Below are positions 1-5,780 of a DNA stretch of 5,959 nt, in pieces. The stretch is from Bacteroidota bacterium (GTDB taxonomy: Bacteria; Bacteroidota; Bacteroidia; 2-12-FULL-35-15). The first letter of the stretch is position 1. Each line of letters opens with the position of its first letter. Location: positions 1 to 5,959 of the forward strand of contig JAIOQD010000776.1 in assembly GCA_021413595.1 (NCBI GenBank), read 5' to 3'. The translations under genes and the position numbers were made by a program. Below the pieces are notes generated by a model. It was not told where the DNA came from, did no database searches, and was given only the letters and a program-made list of their open reading frames with translations.

Positions 1-252
1 AGTTTTAAGGTAGGAATGTTACTGAGCAATTTTGCCTGGAGAGCAGAAGGGATAAGGTGCATATTATCGGGTACAAAACCATTAATTACAAAGGAAACTA
101 TCCAATCCGGACATCGGATCAGCTTGTTTTCAAATGAAAAAATCAAAAAACTCTTTCCTGATTATAAATTTATTTCGGTTGAACAAGCTGTAAAGGACAC
201 ATGTAAATTATATTTGAGAGATAACGCTCCTATGGCTACTGCAAGTTTATAG
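1..252 (+). CDS. NAD-dependent epimerase/dehydratase (extended SDR), C-terminal end, partial
   Basis: This is the last 83 residues of a protein whose start lies before the window; the frame is open from base 1 and ends at TAG 250-252. The tail contains a PLITKETIQSG segment followed by FSNEKIKKLFPDYKFISVEQA and a short helical end. In extended short-chain dehydrogenases of the epimerase/dihydroflavonol-reductase type, this is where the substrate-side lobe closes: a 'SNEKIKKLF' helix (the sugar- or ketone-binding side), then a phrase like 'Y.F.S.EQAV.DT' and the last helix. The Rossmann fold and the catalytic Tyr/Lys would lie upstream and cannot be seen, so cofactor and substrate are inferred from the family only. 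Full-length members are usually about 310-340 residues. The lipoprotein gene on the other strand converges on this one, with 74 bases between the two stops. Confidence 0.72.
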   Translation, partial: SFKVGMLLSNFAWRAEGIRCILSGTKPLITKETIQSGHRISLFSNEKIKKLFPDYKFISVEQAVKDTCKLYLRDNAPMATASL

Positions 253-326
253 ATTTATTGTGCTTGCCGAATATCTGAGTTACTTTGTTTATTTAATGAA
301 TTTAGAATAGTGGGAGCGGGGAGGGG

Positions 327-677
327 CTATTTCTTATTCATAATTTCAGCCTGCATCTTGCTTAAATCGTTTAATACAGTTTGGTATAATTCGATCAATA
401 ATTCAGGATGTTGAGAATAAAAATCAAAACTTTCATCGTATTGTTTTTTACTGATATTATTTTTTTTCAATACGTCAAAATTGGGACTTGGATTTGCTGG
501 GTTCAGTTTATCAGCAGTTGTTGCATTTAAATTTATTGTTGCTTCTAATAAATGAATATCCAGCATTACTTCGATCATTTTCTCTTTTGGTAAAATGGTT
601 TCGGGAATGCTAACTGTTTTTTTACCGGAACAGGCAAAAAATAATAAACAAGCGATAATCAGGGTGAATTTTTGCAT
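327..677 (-). CDS. DUF4296-type small lipoprotein
   Basis: A protein of 116 residues with a lipoprotein signal peptide: basic start (MQKF), hydrophobic stretch at residues 5-15 and lipobox FFAC with the lipidated cysteine at 16. The mature part matches the pattern I know for the Bacteroidota DUF4296 family: PKEKMIEVMLDIHLLEA (residues 30-46), then after a polar linker a second helical segment with YDESFDFYSQHPELL (80-94) and a closing helix. It should be anchored in the cell envelope; after the cysteine come Ser-Gly-Lys-Lys, with no obvious acidic surface-export signal, so a periplasm-facing location is the simpler guess. No enzymatic function is known for the family. Length is normal and the gene looks intact. 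It is transcribed divergently from the SDR gene, sharing a region of about 56 bases, and converges on the epimerase gene; an epimerase-lipoprotein neighbourhood is, from memory, common in this phylum. Confidence 0.85.
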   Translation of the reverse strand: MQKFTLIIACLLFFACSGKKTVSIPETILPKEKMIEVMLDIHLLEATINLNATTADKLNPANPSPNFDVLKKNNISKKQYDESFDFYSQHPELLIELYQTVLNDLSKMQAEIMNKK

Positions 678-720
678 CAGTATTATATTTAAACTTCAGC
701 GAAAGTACTGAAAAATTATT

Positions 721-728
721 TATTTTTG
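721..728 (+). promoter_or_regulatory. Candidate Bacteroidota -7 promoter element for the SDR gene
   Basis: TATTTTTG matches the TAnnTTTG -7 consensus exactly. No TTTG -33 element lies at the usual distance upstream, so support is partial. If real, transcription would start almost at the ATG at 734, giving a leaderless or nearly leaderless mRNA. It also argues against GTG at 728 as the start codon, because that GTG overlaps the last base of the element. Confidence 0.35.
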
Positions 729-733
729 TGTTT

Positions 734-1531
734 ATGAGTACATTTCAGAATAAGGTGGTTTGGATTACAGGGGCTTCTTCTGGTATTGGGGAAGCATTGT
801 CAAGTGCTTTAGCTTCAGAGGGCGCTAAGCTTATTCTGTCGTCACGAAGAAAAGGAGAACTGGAACGAGTAAGAAGTACCTTGAAGGCTGAGGATGCAGA
901 TATATTAATATTGCCGCTTGATTTGGCGGATACTTCCAAAACGTATGCGCTCACAAAGCAAGTAATTGATAGATTTGGGCGTATTGATATTCTTATTAAT
1001 AATGGCGGTATCAGCCAGCGTTCATTAACGAAAGATACTTCATTGGATATTGACAGAAAAGTAATGGAAGTTAATTATTTTGGTACCATTGCGCTGACAA
1101 AAAGTGTATTACCATACATGCTAAAGCAAAAAAGCGGACATATAATTGTAATTAGCAGTATTGTTGGGAAATTTGGATTTTATCTTAGATCGGCCTATTC
1201 TGCTTCTAAACATGCTTTACATGGTTTTTTTGAATCTATGCGAATGGAAATATATAATGATAATGTGAAGGTATTAATTGTTTGTCCTGGGAAAATTCGT
1301 ACCAATATTTCAGTTAACGCAGTTACCGGTGACGGCAGTAAACACAATGTAATGGATGAAAGCACAGATAAAGGATTAAGTCCCGAAGCCTGTGCTCAAC
1401 AAATTTTAAATGGAATAAGAAGTAAACAGGAAGAGTTATTTATCGGTGGTATTGATTTACGTGCTATCTGGTTGAAGCGTTTTTTTCCAAAGTTATTTTC
1501 AAAAATAATACGAAAACAAAAAATGGAGTAA
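734..1531 (+). CDS. Short-chain dehydrogenase/reductase (classical SDR)
   Basis: An oxidoreductase of 265 residues from ATG 734 with all the landmarks of a classical SDR: cofactor-binding TGASSGIG (12-19), NNGG (89-92, a common variant of NNAG), Asn114 in the EVNYFG helix, catalytic Ser in VISS (139-142), and the YSASK motif with Tyr155 and Lys159. CPGKIRT (185-191 region) follows, where the family usually has PG.v.T. The SSRR stretch (36-39) after the second strand puts arginines where NADP(H)-preferring members have them, so NADPH is likely (inference). The C-terminal tail (AIWLKRFFPKLFSKIIRKQKME) is hydrophobic and basic and may touch the membrane, as in DHRS7-like members. An in-frame GTG at 728 would add two residues; ATG 734 is preferred. 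Substrate unknown. A VOC-protein gene follows 54 bases downstream on the same strand and is probably co-transcribed. Confidence 0.93.
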   Translation: MSTFQNKVVWITGASSGIGEALSSALASEGAKLILSSRRKGELERVRSTLKAEDADILILPLDLADTSKTYALTKQVIDRFGRIDILINNGGISQRSLTKDTSLDIDRKVMEVNYFGTIALTKSVLPYMLKQKSGHIIVISSIVGKFGFYLRSAYSASKHALHGFFESMRMEIYNDNVKVLIVCPGKIRTNISVNAVTGDGSKHNVMDESTDKGLSPEACAQQILNGIRSKQEELFIGGIDLRAIWLKRFFPKLFSKIIRKQKME

Positions 1532-1585
1532 GTAAATTTGAAATTGAAGATGTGTTATTTTGAAAAATATTAAAAAAAATGAAAA

Positions 1586-2650
1586 ATGGATCAAAAACCT
1601 ACAATTGCAGGCATTCAACAAATAGGCATTGGAATACCCAATGTACATGAAGCGTTTAAGTGGTATCGCCAACATTTCGGAATGGATATTCCTATTTTTG
1701 AAGAGGCCGCTGAAGCTAATTTAATGTTGCCTTACACAGGCGGAAAGCCCCATCAGCGTCATGCAATTTTAGCTATAAATATGAAAGGTGGAGGCGGTTT
1801 TGAAATATGGCAATATACGAGCCGAGTACCTCAACCACCAGCATTTGAAATGCAATTGGGGGATCTGGGTTTTTATTGCACACGTATGAAAACAACTGAT
1901 GTAAAAGGTTCTTTTGAATTTTTGAAATCGAAAAAAGTTAATTTAGTTACTGAATTAACTAAAGATGCTGGCGGCAATGATACTTTTTATATGCGTGATC
2001 CCTGGAATAATTTATTTCAGATTGTAAAAGGTAATTCCTGGTTTGGTAATGGAATTCAATTGACTGGAGGCCCTGTAGGTTGTATGATTGGTGTTACTGA
2101 TATGGAGTGTTCAAAAAAATTCTATGCCGATATTTTAGGATTTGATACTGTAGTTTATGATAAAGAAGGTGTGTTTGAAGATTTTAAAAATTTACCAAGT
2201 GGATCCAATAAAGTTCGAAGAGTATTATTAAAACACAGCAAGCCACGCGTTGGTGCATTTTCCAAATTGTTGGGTGAAAGTGAGATGGAATTGGTACAAA
2301 TATTTGATCGTTCCCCTCGCAAAATTTTTGAAAATAGGTTTTGGGGCGATCAGGGTTTTATTCATTTATGTTTTGATATTACCAACCAAGCTGCTATGAA
2401 AAAGTTATGTGCTGAAAAAGGCTATCCATATACTGTTGATAGCGGAGAGAAATTTGACATGGGGGAAGCCGCAGGACATTTCAGTTACATTGAAGATCCA
2501 GATGGGGCATTGATTGAATTTGTTGAAACTAAAAAAATTCCTGTCCTGAAAAAATTAGGTTGGTATTTAGATCTGCGTAAACGTGATGCCCTAAAGCCAT
2601 TGCCAAATTGGATGTTAAAGGCTTTGAAATTTAATAGGGTGAAAGATTAA
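1586..2650 (+). CDS. Two-domain VOC family protein (HPPD/glyoxalase superfamily)
   Basis: A cytoplasmic protein of 354 residues made of two vicinal-oxygen-chelate halves, roughly 7-150 and 163-315, followed by a conserved-looking basic tail (LGWYLDLRKRD, LPNWMLKALKFNRVKD). The overall plan recalls 4-hydroxyphenylpyruvate dioxygenase and type-I extradiol dioxygenases. Half 1 opens with QQIGIGIPNVHEAFKWY, has Glu73 in GGFEIWQY and ends at DPWNNLFQIV. Half 2 opens with GCMIGVTDMECSKKFYADILGF, carries ELVQIF (235-240), His260 in GFIHLCFD and Glu311 in DPDGALIEFVE. His260 and Glu311 sit where the second and third metal ligands lie in HPPD, but the first-strand histidine appears replaced by Gly/Cys/Met, so HPPD activity should not be assumed. 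Similar proteins occur, as I recall, widely in Bacteroidota without an assigned reaction. The ATG at 1586 fits the family start. The stop TAA overlaps by one base an ATG (2650) of the next reading frame. Confidence 0.88.
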   Translation: MDQKPTIAGIQQIGIGIPNVHEAFKWYRQHFGMDIPIFEEAAEANLMLPYTGGKPHQRHAILAINMKGGGGFEIWQYTSRVPQPPAFEMQLGDLGFYCTRMKTTDVKGSFEFLKSKKVNLVTELTKDAGGNDTFYMRDPWNNLFQIVKGNSWFGNGIQLTGGPVGCMIGVTDMECSKKFYADILGFDTVVYDKEGVFEDFKNLPSGSNKVRRVLLKHSKPRVGAFSKLLGESEMELVQIFDRSPRKIFENRFWGDQGFIHLCFDITNQAAMKKLCAEKGYPYTVDSGEKFDMGEAAGHFSYIEDPDGALIEFVETKKIPVLKKLGWYLDLRKRDALKPLPNWMLKALKFNRVKD

Positions 2651-2727
2651 TGAGTGAAATTATGTGTGTGATAATGGTATTCCCCCCTCCCAAATCTTAT
2701 TTAAGTAACAGTAATGTTTTAATGGGT

Positions 2728-3264
2728 ATGAAATCAGCATGTGCTTTTATTGTTTTTTTTATATTAGTTACCTCATTTGCAAATGCTCAAAATAAGTATA
2801 AGCGAGCGTATCCTCTGAAAAATAAACATTTTCAACATACGGCCTCTTATTCTTCTGGGAATGCTATAATTTATATTGATAGAGATAGTTTGATTGAGAA
2901 TCTCCGATCTCAGGCTCAATCTTCAAATTATGTTGAATCTCATAAAACTCGAATAAAAAATACAACTGAAAGAATAATAGGATTATCTCAAAAAAGTGAT
3001 ACAACAAACGTTTCTTCAATAGTTGAAGATCAGGAAATTGTAAATATGACGCTCGCTTATTTTTCGGAATGTATTTTTAAAAAGCAAGCAAATGTTATCG
3101 ACAAAAGAACAAACGAATTTGTAAAAAAAATTATTGTTAAGAAATCCTATAGTTCGACAAAAAAGTCACGCACTTATGCTTTCTATTTCTATTTTTTACC
3201 CAATGACAAGAAAGAATTTATGCATAGAATTGAAAGAATTGGTTCTGGAACTAAATTTTTATAA
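2728..3264 (+). CDS. Small exported protein of unknown function
   Basis: I do not recognise this protein. The same frame is open from ATG 2650, but starting at 2728 gives a textbook Sec signal peptide: MKSACAF, a hydrophobic core of about 12 residues and a likely cut after ANA (residue 20), leaving a mature protein starting QNKYKRAY. From 2650 the extra 26 residues are not helpful to export and contain the awkward stretch encoded by a C-run (2682-2691), so 2728 (178 residues) is preferred; 2722 is possible and adds only Met-Gly. The mature part is polar and rich in Ser, Thr, Lys and Asn, with a probable helix at 52-85, a lone cysteine (114), and a basic beta-like end KKIIVKKSYSSTKKSRTYAFYFYFLP (written here in parts: 133-141, 142-158). 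No repeat, no membrane segment beyond the signal. It may be transcribed with the VOC gene; nothing shows shared function. Confidence 0.6.
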   Translation: MKSACAFIVFFILVTSFANAQNKYKRAYPLKNKHFQHTASYSSGNAIIYIDRDSLIENLRSQAQSSNYVESHKTRIKNTTERIIGLSQKSDTTNVSSIVEDQEIVNMTLAYFSECIFKKQANVIDKRTNEFVKKIIVKKSYSSTKKSRTYAFYFYFLPNDKKEFMHRIERIGSGTKFL

Positions 3265-3291
3265 TCGACAGATGCCAAATGGCAGAAAAGC

Positions 3292-3325
3292 TTTGCCCTT
3301 ACAATTCTGTTAGCCTTTAATTTTG
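3292..3325 (+). promoter_or_regulatory. Candidate Bacteroidota promoter for the 124-residue protein
   Basis: TTTG at 3292-3295 and TAATTTTG at 3318-3325 match the -33 and -7 elements of the Bacteroidota housekeeping promoter. The 22 bases between them are slightly more than the usual spacing of about 19-21. Transcription would begin near 3330 and leave a leader of about 45 bases before the ATG at 3378. It suggests this gene has its own promoter rather than relying on the exported-protein gene upstream. Confidence 0.4.
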
Positions 3326-3377
3326 ATAAAAAATATTCGGTAGAAGAATCTAATCAGTATTGTAAATAATAACAAAA

Positions 3378-3752
3378 ATGAAACTTGAATTTCTGGATAC
3401 AATAAATGAATATGGGGACCATATTGTAAAGCTTTATGACTTTAACAAAGAGGAGGCTGCTAAATTCAGACAGGCGATTCAGGAAACAATTATAAATGCC
3501 AATAAGCCACTTGATTTGAATTCACTGGACTTTATTCAGCCTATTAATTGCAAATTAATACTTCATATTTCTGATACAGACGAAGGTGTTTTTTCAATTG
3601 ATAATCAAACCTTTTTTTGCGATCTAACTATTGATGGTTATATAGAAATGCTTCGTTTGATAGAGCCATATTGTAACAAAAGCACAAGAAGCTTTCAAAT
3701 GTTGTACGATCTGGATACAGAAATTGATCTACTATTTTCTCCTTCCGCTTAA
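3378..3752 (+). CDS. Acidic hypothetical protein, 124 residues
   Basis: I cannot name this protein, though it reads as a real gene: a clean ATG after an A-rich leader, amphipathic helices and no low complexity. It has no signal peptide or membrane segment, so it should be cytoplasmic. It is strongly acidic, with 22 Asp/Glu against 10 Lys/Arg. Residues 1-22 (MKLEFLDTINEYG, then IVKLYDF) lead into a helix EEAAKFRQAIQETIINA (25-42). A beta-rich middle CKLILHISDTDEGVF (58-72) and DNQTFFCDLTIDGYIEMLRLIEPYC (75-99, in two segments) follow, and the end is YDLDTEIDLLF. Three cysteines (58, 81, 99) are spread rather than in a metal-binding CxxC pattern. Small acidic proteins of this kind are often protein partners or inhibitors, but that is speculation. 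It faces the phage-tail-like genes tail to tail, with 292 bases between; nothing shows that they work together. Confidence 0.62.
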   Translation: MKLEFLDTINEYGDHIVKLYDFNKEEAAKFRQAIQETIINANKPLDLNSLDFIQPINCKLILHISDTDEGVFSIDNQTFFCDLTIDGYIEMLRLIEPYCNKSTRSFQMLYDLDTEIDLLFSPSA

Positions 3753-3806
3753 AAGAAGGCGTTTTACCCACGATATAGCTTTGAGTCATAAACGTATTAA
3801 TATCCG

Positions 3807-3828
3807 TTAAAAAAATCGATTTTTTTAA
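3807..3828. terminator. Perfect 22-base A/T palindrome, possible bidirectional terminator
   Basis: The sequence is TTAA, further A residues, the centre ATCGAT, then T residues and TTAA: an uninterrupted self-complementary stretch with runs of seven A and seven T. It lies 54 bases after the stop of the 124-residue protein gene. As RNA it could fold only with a small loop opened at the centre and A-U pairs, so the stem is weak, but each strand presents a T-run at its far side as intrinsic terminators do. A DNA-bending or protein-binding site is an equally open reading. Confidence 0.35.
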
Positions 3829-3900
3829 TGTAAATCCAAACCCATTTGAAATTGCAATTAGAAAACATCGAAATACAAATAGGCCAGAGACCTTATTAAT

Positions 3901-3924
3901 AAAAGCGTAGCGGGACGCTATGCT
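3901..3924 (-). terminator. Stem-loop, possible terminator for the phage-tail-like genes
   Basis: AGCGTAGC (3904-3911), loop GGGAC, GCTATGCT (3917-3924) form an eight-pair stem. In plus-strand RNA all pairs hold with one G-U; in minus-strand RNA one A-C mismatch appears. On the minus strand the stem is followed directly by TTTTATTAAT, about 120 bases after the stop of the 575-residue gene, which fits a rho-independent terminator for that unit. It could alternatively be a copy of a dispersed palindromic element. Confidence 0.4.
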
Positions 3925-3973
3925 CAACGGGGGTAATTTTCAATTTTCAGGTTTCGTACAATCATGGTTACAA

Positions 3974-3996
3974 ATCCCCACCAGAGGGGAGGGGAT
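3974..3996. repeat. G/C-rich inverted repeat ATCCCC...GGGGAT
   Basis: ATCCCC (3974-3979) and GGGGAT (3991-3996) can pair across an 11-base loop, which itself contains another GGGG, so alternative pairings exist. It lies about 50 bases past the stop of the 575-residue gene and includes GGGGAGGGG (3986-3994), a string also found at 318-326. No T-run follows on either strand, so it is not a standard terminator by itself. Confidence 0.4.
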
Positions 3997-4044
3997 ACCA
4001 TTTAATAACCGGGACGAATGAAATACACTCACTACTGCAGAACA

Positions 4045-5772
4045 TTATTTTAAAAACTCTATAATGATTATAGTTCCTGTCATACCAGCACCACCGTTTT
4101 GAGAAGTTGTACTATTAGTGTTACATGCTCCTGACCCACCTGCACCAGAAATAGTTGCTGCAACACCCGCAGTAACGCCTGCCGTTGTCCTAACAGGTCC
4201 ATTTGCCCCTCCCCCTAAATAGGAAGCTCCGCCATTTCCAGCTGCAACTGCTGGCCCGGCCGCACCAAATCCTGTAGAACCATCAATACCTGTTTGATTT
4301 ATTTGACCATTAGTGCCTGAACCACCAGCACCACCAGTAAATGCCGCCCAAGTATTACCATAAGCAGACCCCGTACCTACGCCACCGGCACCACCGGCAC
4401 CCGTCAGTGTCGCACCTGTACCCACCGGATTAAATGTAGAACTACCACCGGTACCACCAGTACCACCATTGCCAGAACCGGCAGCACCTGCTGCACCTAT
4501 AGCATAAGCTGCAGTAGCACCACGTTCATCAGTAATGTAATACGAAATAGCTGCGCCACCGCCACCGCCACCGCCAGCTGCACTTGATGACGAACCATCA
4601 GAATCTGCTGCACCACCACCGCCACCACCGCCAACAACAATTATCTGTGCATAAATACAATTAGCGTCAGTAGTAAATGTTCCTGAACCGGATGAATAAG
4701 TTGTTGTTTTTGTAGAAGCAATTCCACCAACAGTTATAGATCCTGCACCATTAGTAATCGAAATGCCTGAACCAGCAGTTAAAGTGTTTTTGTCTAAGGT
4801 ATTACCTGTTGTGTTTCCTATAAGAAGCTGACCATTAGTATATGAGCTTTGCCCTGTACCGCCATTAACAACAGGAATTACAGTTGTCCCAGTGATTGTA
4901 CCATTAATAATAGGAGTAGCAAGTGTTGGTGAGGTTCCAAAAACTGCTGCGCCTGTTCCTGTTTCATCACTTATTGATGTTAACATTTGAGCTGAAGTTA
5001 TACTACTTGCCAATGTACTATATAATGTATTTGTACCTGCAGGTATTGTTGCATTAGAGGTTGCAGTAGAAGTTAAAGTTGTTGCAAACGCTCCGCTTGT
5101 TATCAAAGAACTCCCATCTATTAGCGTCAATGTTGCACTTGTTGTTGGTGCTGTAAGTGTTACCTTATTTATTGCAGTGGCTGTAGCAACTCCAATGTCA
5201 GGAGTGGTTAAAGTTAAGCCTGCAAGGGTCAAAGCACCAGAAGCACGATTCAAAGCTACCGAAGTTGTACCGATAAATGTTGAGGAAGAGTTGGCAGCAT
5301 TATCCCCTGTATTTGTACCTGATACTGACGCATCAAGGGGAACTGTCAATGTTTTTGAGGTAGTACCACCTCCAACTGTAAAACCGGTTGCAAGCGCTGT
5401 TAAGGTTAAACCATTTACAGAACTTGGAGTAATGGCACCTAACCCAATTGTTAATGCCGGGGTAGGTGAAGCCATCGACCATGTTGCCGTTACACCATTG
5501 TTAGCAGCCGCTGTTGATACAGCAGTTACGGTTCCTTCTTCAATATAATCTGAATTTAGGACCAGATCGGTAAATTTTGCTGAACCTGCTGTGCCATTAA
5601 TATTAATAATTTTATAAGTCTTATTGTTACTCTGCATTTCTAAATACGTACCATACGACAATGCAGTACCAAATACGGTAGCGGCATCAGCTATCCTTAC
5701 TATTTTTGAGGGACTAACCTGCGAAAACAGTAAGGATGGTAACAATAGAAATAAAATTATTAATTTTTTCAT
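4045..5772 (-). CDS. Exported phage-tail-like repeat protein with glycine-rich C-terminal domain
   Basis: A protein of 575 residues. Residues 1-17 are a clear Sec signal peptide (MKKLIILFLLL..., probable cut LFS^Q). Residues 18-80 form a short folded-looking segment ending in VLNSDYIEEGTV. Residues 81-350 are Ser/Thr/Ala/Gly-rich beta-repeat sequence with strings typical of phage tail fibres and related structural proteins: VSGTNTGD (150-157), SDETGTGAAVFGTSPTL (268-284), VVNGGTGQSSYTNGQLLIGN (301-320), then LTAGSGISITNGAGSITV. Residues about 356-575 are a glycine-rich domain: TTTYSSGSGTFTT, IIVVGGGGGGG, many GGTGG/GAGG turns, closing with GMTGTIIIIEF. This resembles the Gly_rich_2 type domain of tail fibres and may form polyglycine-II bundles as in phage gp38 adhesins (inference). 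The only two cysteines (372, 550) lie near the two ends of this domain and could bridge it. No T9SS C-terminal signal is visible. Probable surface adhesin or fibre; host target unknown. It follows its upstream partner by 8 bases. Confidence 0.8.
   Translation of the reverse strand: MKKLIILFLLLPSLLFSQVSPSKIVRIADAATVFGTALSYGTYLEMQSNNKTYKIININGTAGSAKFTDLVLNSDYIEEGTVTAVSTAAANNGVTATWSMASPTPALTIGLGAITPSSVNGLTLTALATGFTVGGGTTSKTLTVPLDASVSGTNTGDNAANSSSTFIGTTSVALNRASGALTLAGLTLTTPDIGVATATAINKVTLTAPTTSATLTLIDGSSLITSGAFATTLTSTATSNATIPAGTNTLYSTLASSITSAQMLTSISDETGTGAAVFGTSPTLATPIINGTITGTTVIPVVNGGTGQSSYTNGQLLIGNTTGNTLDKNTLTAGSGISITNGAGSITVGGIASTKTTTYSSGSGTFTTDANCIYAQIIVVGGGGGGGAADSDGSSSSAAGGGGGGGAAISYYITDERGATAAYAIGAAGAAGSGNGGTGGTGGSSTFNPVGTGATLTGAGGAGGVGTGSAYGNTWAAFTGGAGGSGTNGQINQTGIDGSTGFGAAGPAVAAGNGGASYLGGGANGPVRTTAGVTAGVAATISGAGGSGACNTNSTTSQNGGAGMTGTIIIIEFLK
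4555..4576. repeat. GCCACC hexanucleotide tandem repeat in the glycine-rich domain
   Basis: Three full GCCACC units plus GCCA, coding on the minus strand for seven consecutive glycines (residues 400-406). Loss or gain of a unit would keep the frame and change the glycine run by two residues. Confidence 0.7.
4612..4632. repeat. CACCACCGCC-type triplet repeat in the glycine-rich domain
   Basis: A run of ACC and GCC triplets coding on the minus strand for seven consecutive glycines (residues 381-387), just after the IIVV strand that opens the domain. It is the second of two near-identical poly-glycine tracts 36 bases apart. Confidence 0.65.
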
Positions 5773-5780
5773 ATAAATTA

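Larger units (their letters stand above)
3753..4044. other. Intergenic region between converging genes, rich in inverted repeats
   Basis: About 290 bases with no convincing gene. Three structures stand out and are listed separately: a perfect A/T palindrome (3807-3828), a GC-rich stem-loop (3904-3924) and a G/C inverted repeat (3974-3996). CGGGACG occurs twice, at 3911-3917 within the stem-loop and at 4010-4016. A minus-strand reading frame running through this stretch into the 3' part of the 124-residue gene looks like noise. The region probably carries the transcription ends of both flanking units. Confidence 0.55.

Noticed and set aside
241..267. GCAAG...CTTGC inverted repeat at the end of the epimerase gene
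   Set aside because: Five pairs over a 17-base loop is expected by chance.
312..326. G-quadruplex
   Set aside because: Only three G-runs are present close together, one short of the usual four.
745..954. Minus-strand reading frame of 69 codons inside the SDR gene
   Set aside because: Lies wholly antisense to the cofactor-binding part of a clear SDR gene.
3273..3284. Small inverted repeat TGCCA-AA-TGGCA after the exported-protein gene
   Set aside because: Only five pairs with a two-base gap and no T-run after it; too weak to call a terminator.
3628..3927. Minus-strand reading frame of 99 codons across the convergent gap
   Set aside because: It overlaps the 3' part of the well-formed 124-residue gene antisense and runs through the stem-loop and A/T palindrome; its product has no domain-like pattern.
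4540..4640. CRISPR array or direct-repeat array
   Set aside because: The repetition is triplet coding for glycine runs, with no spacer-like unique segments of constant length.
5177..5548. Plus-strand reading frame of 123 codons inside the 575-residue gene
   Set aside because: Antisense shadow of the repetitive Ser/Thr/Ala coding sequence; Val/Pro/Ala-rich with no start signal.
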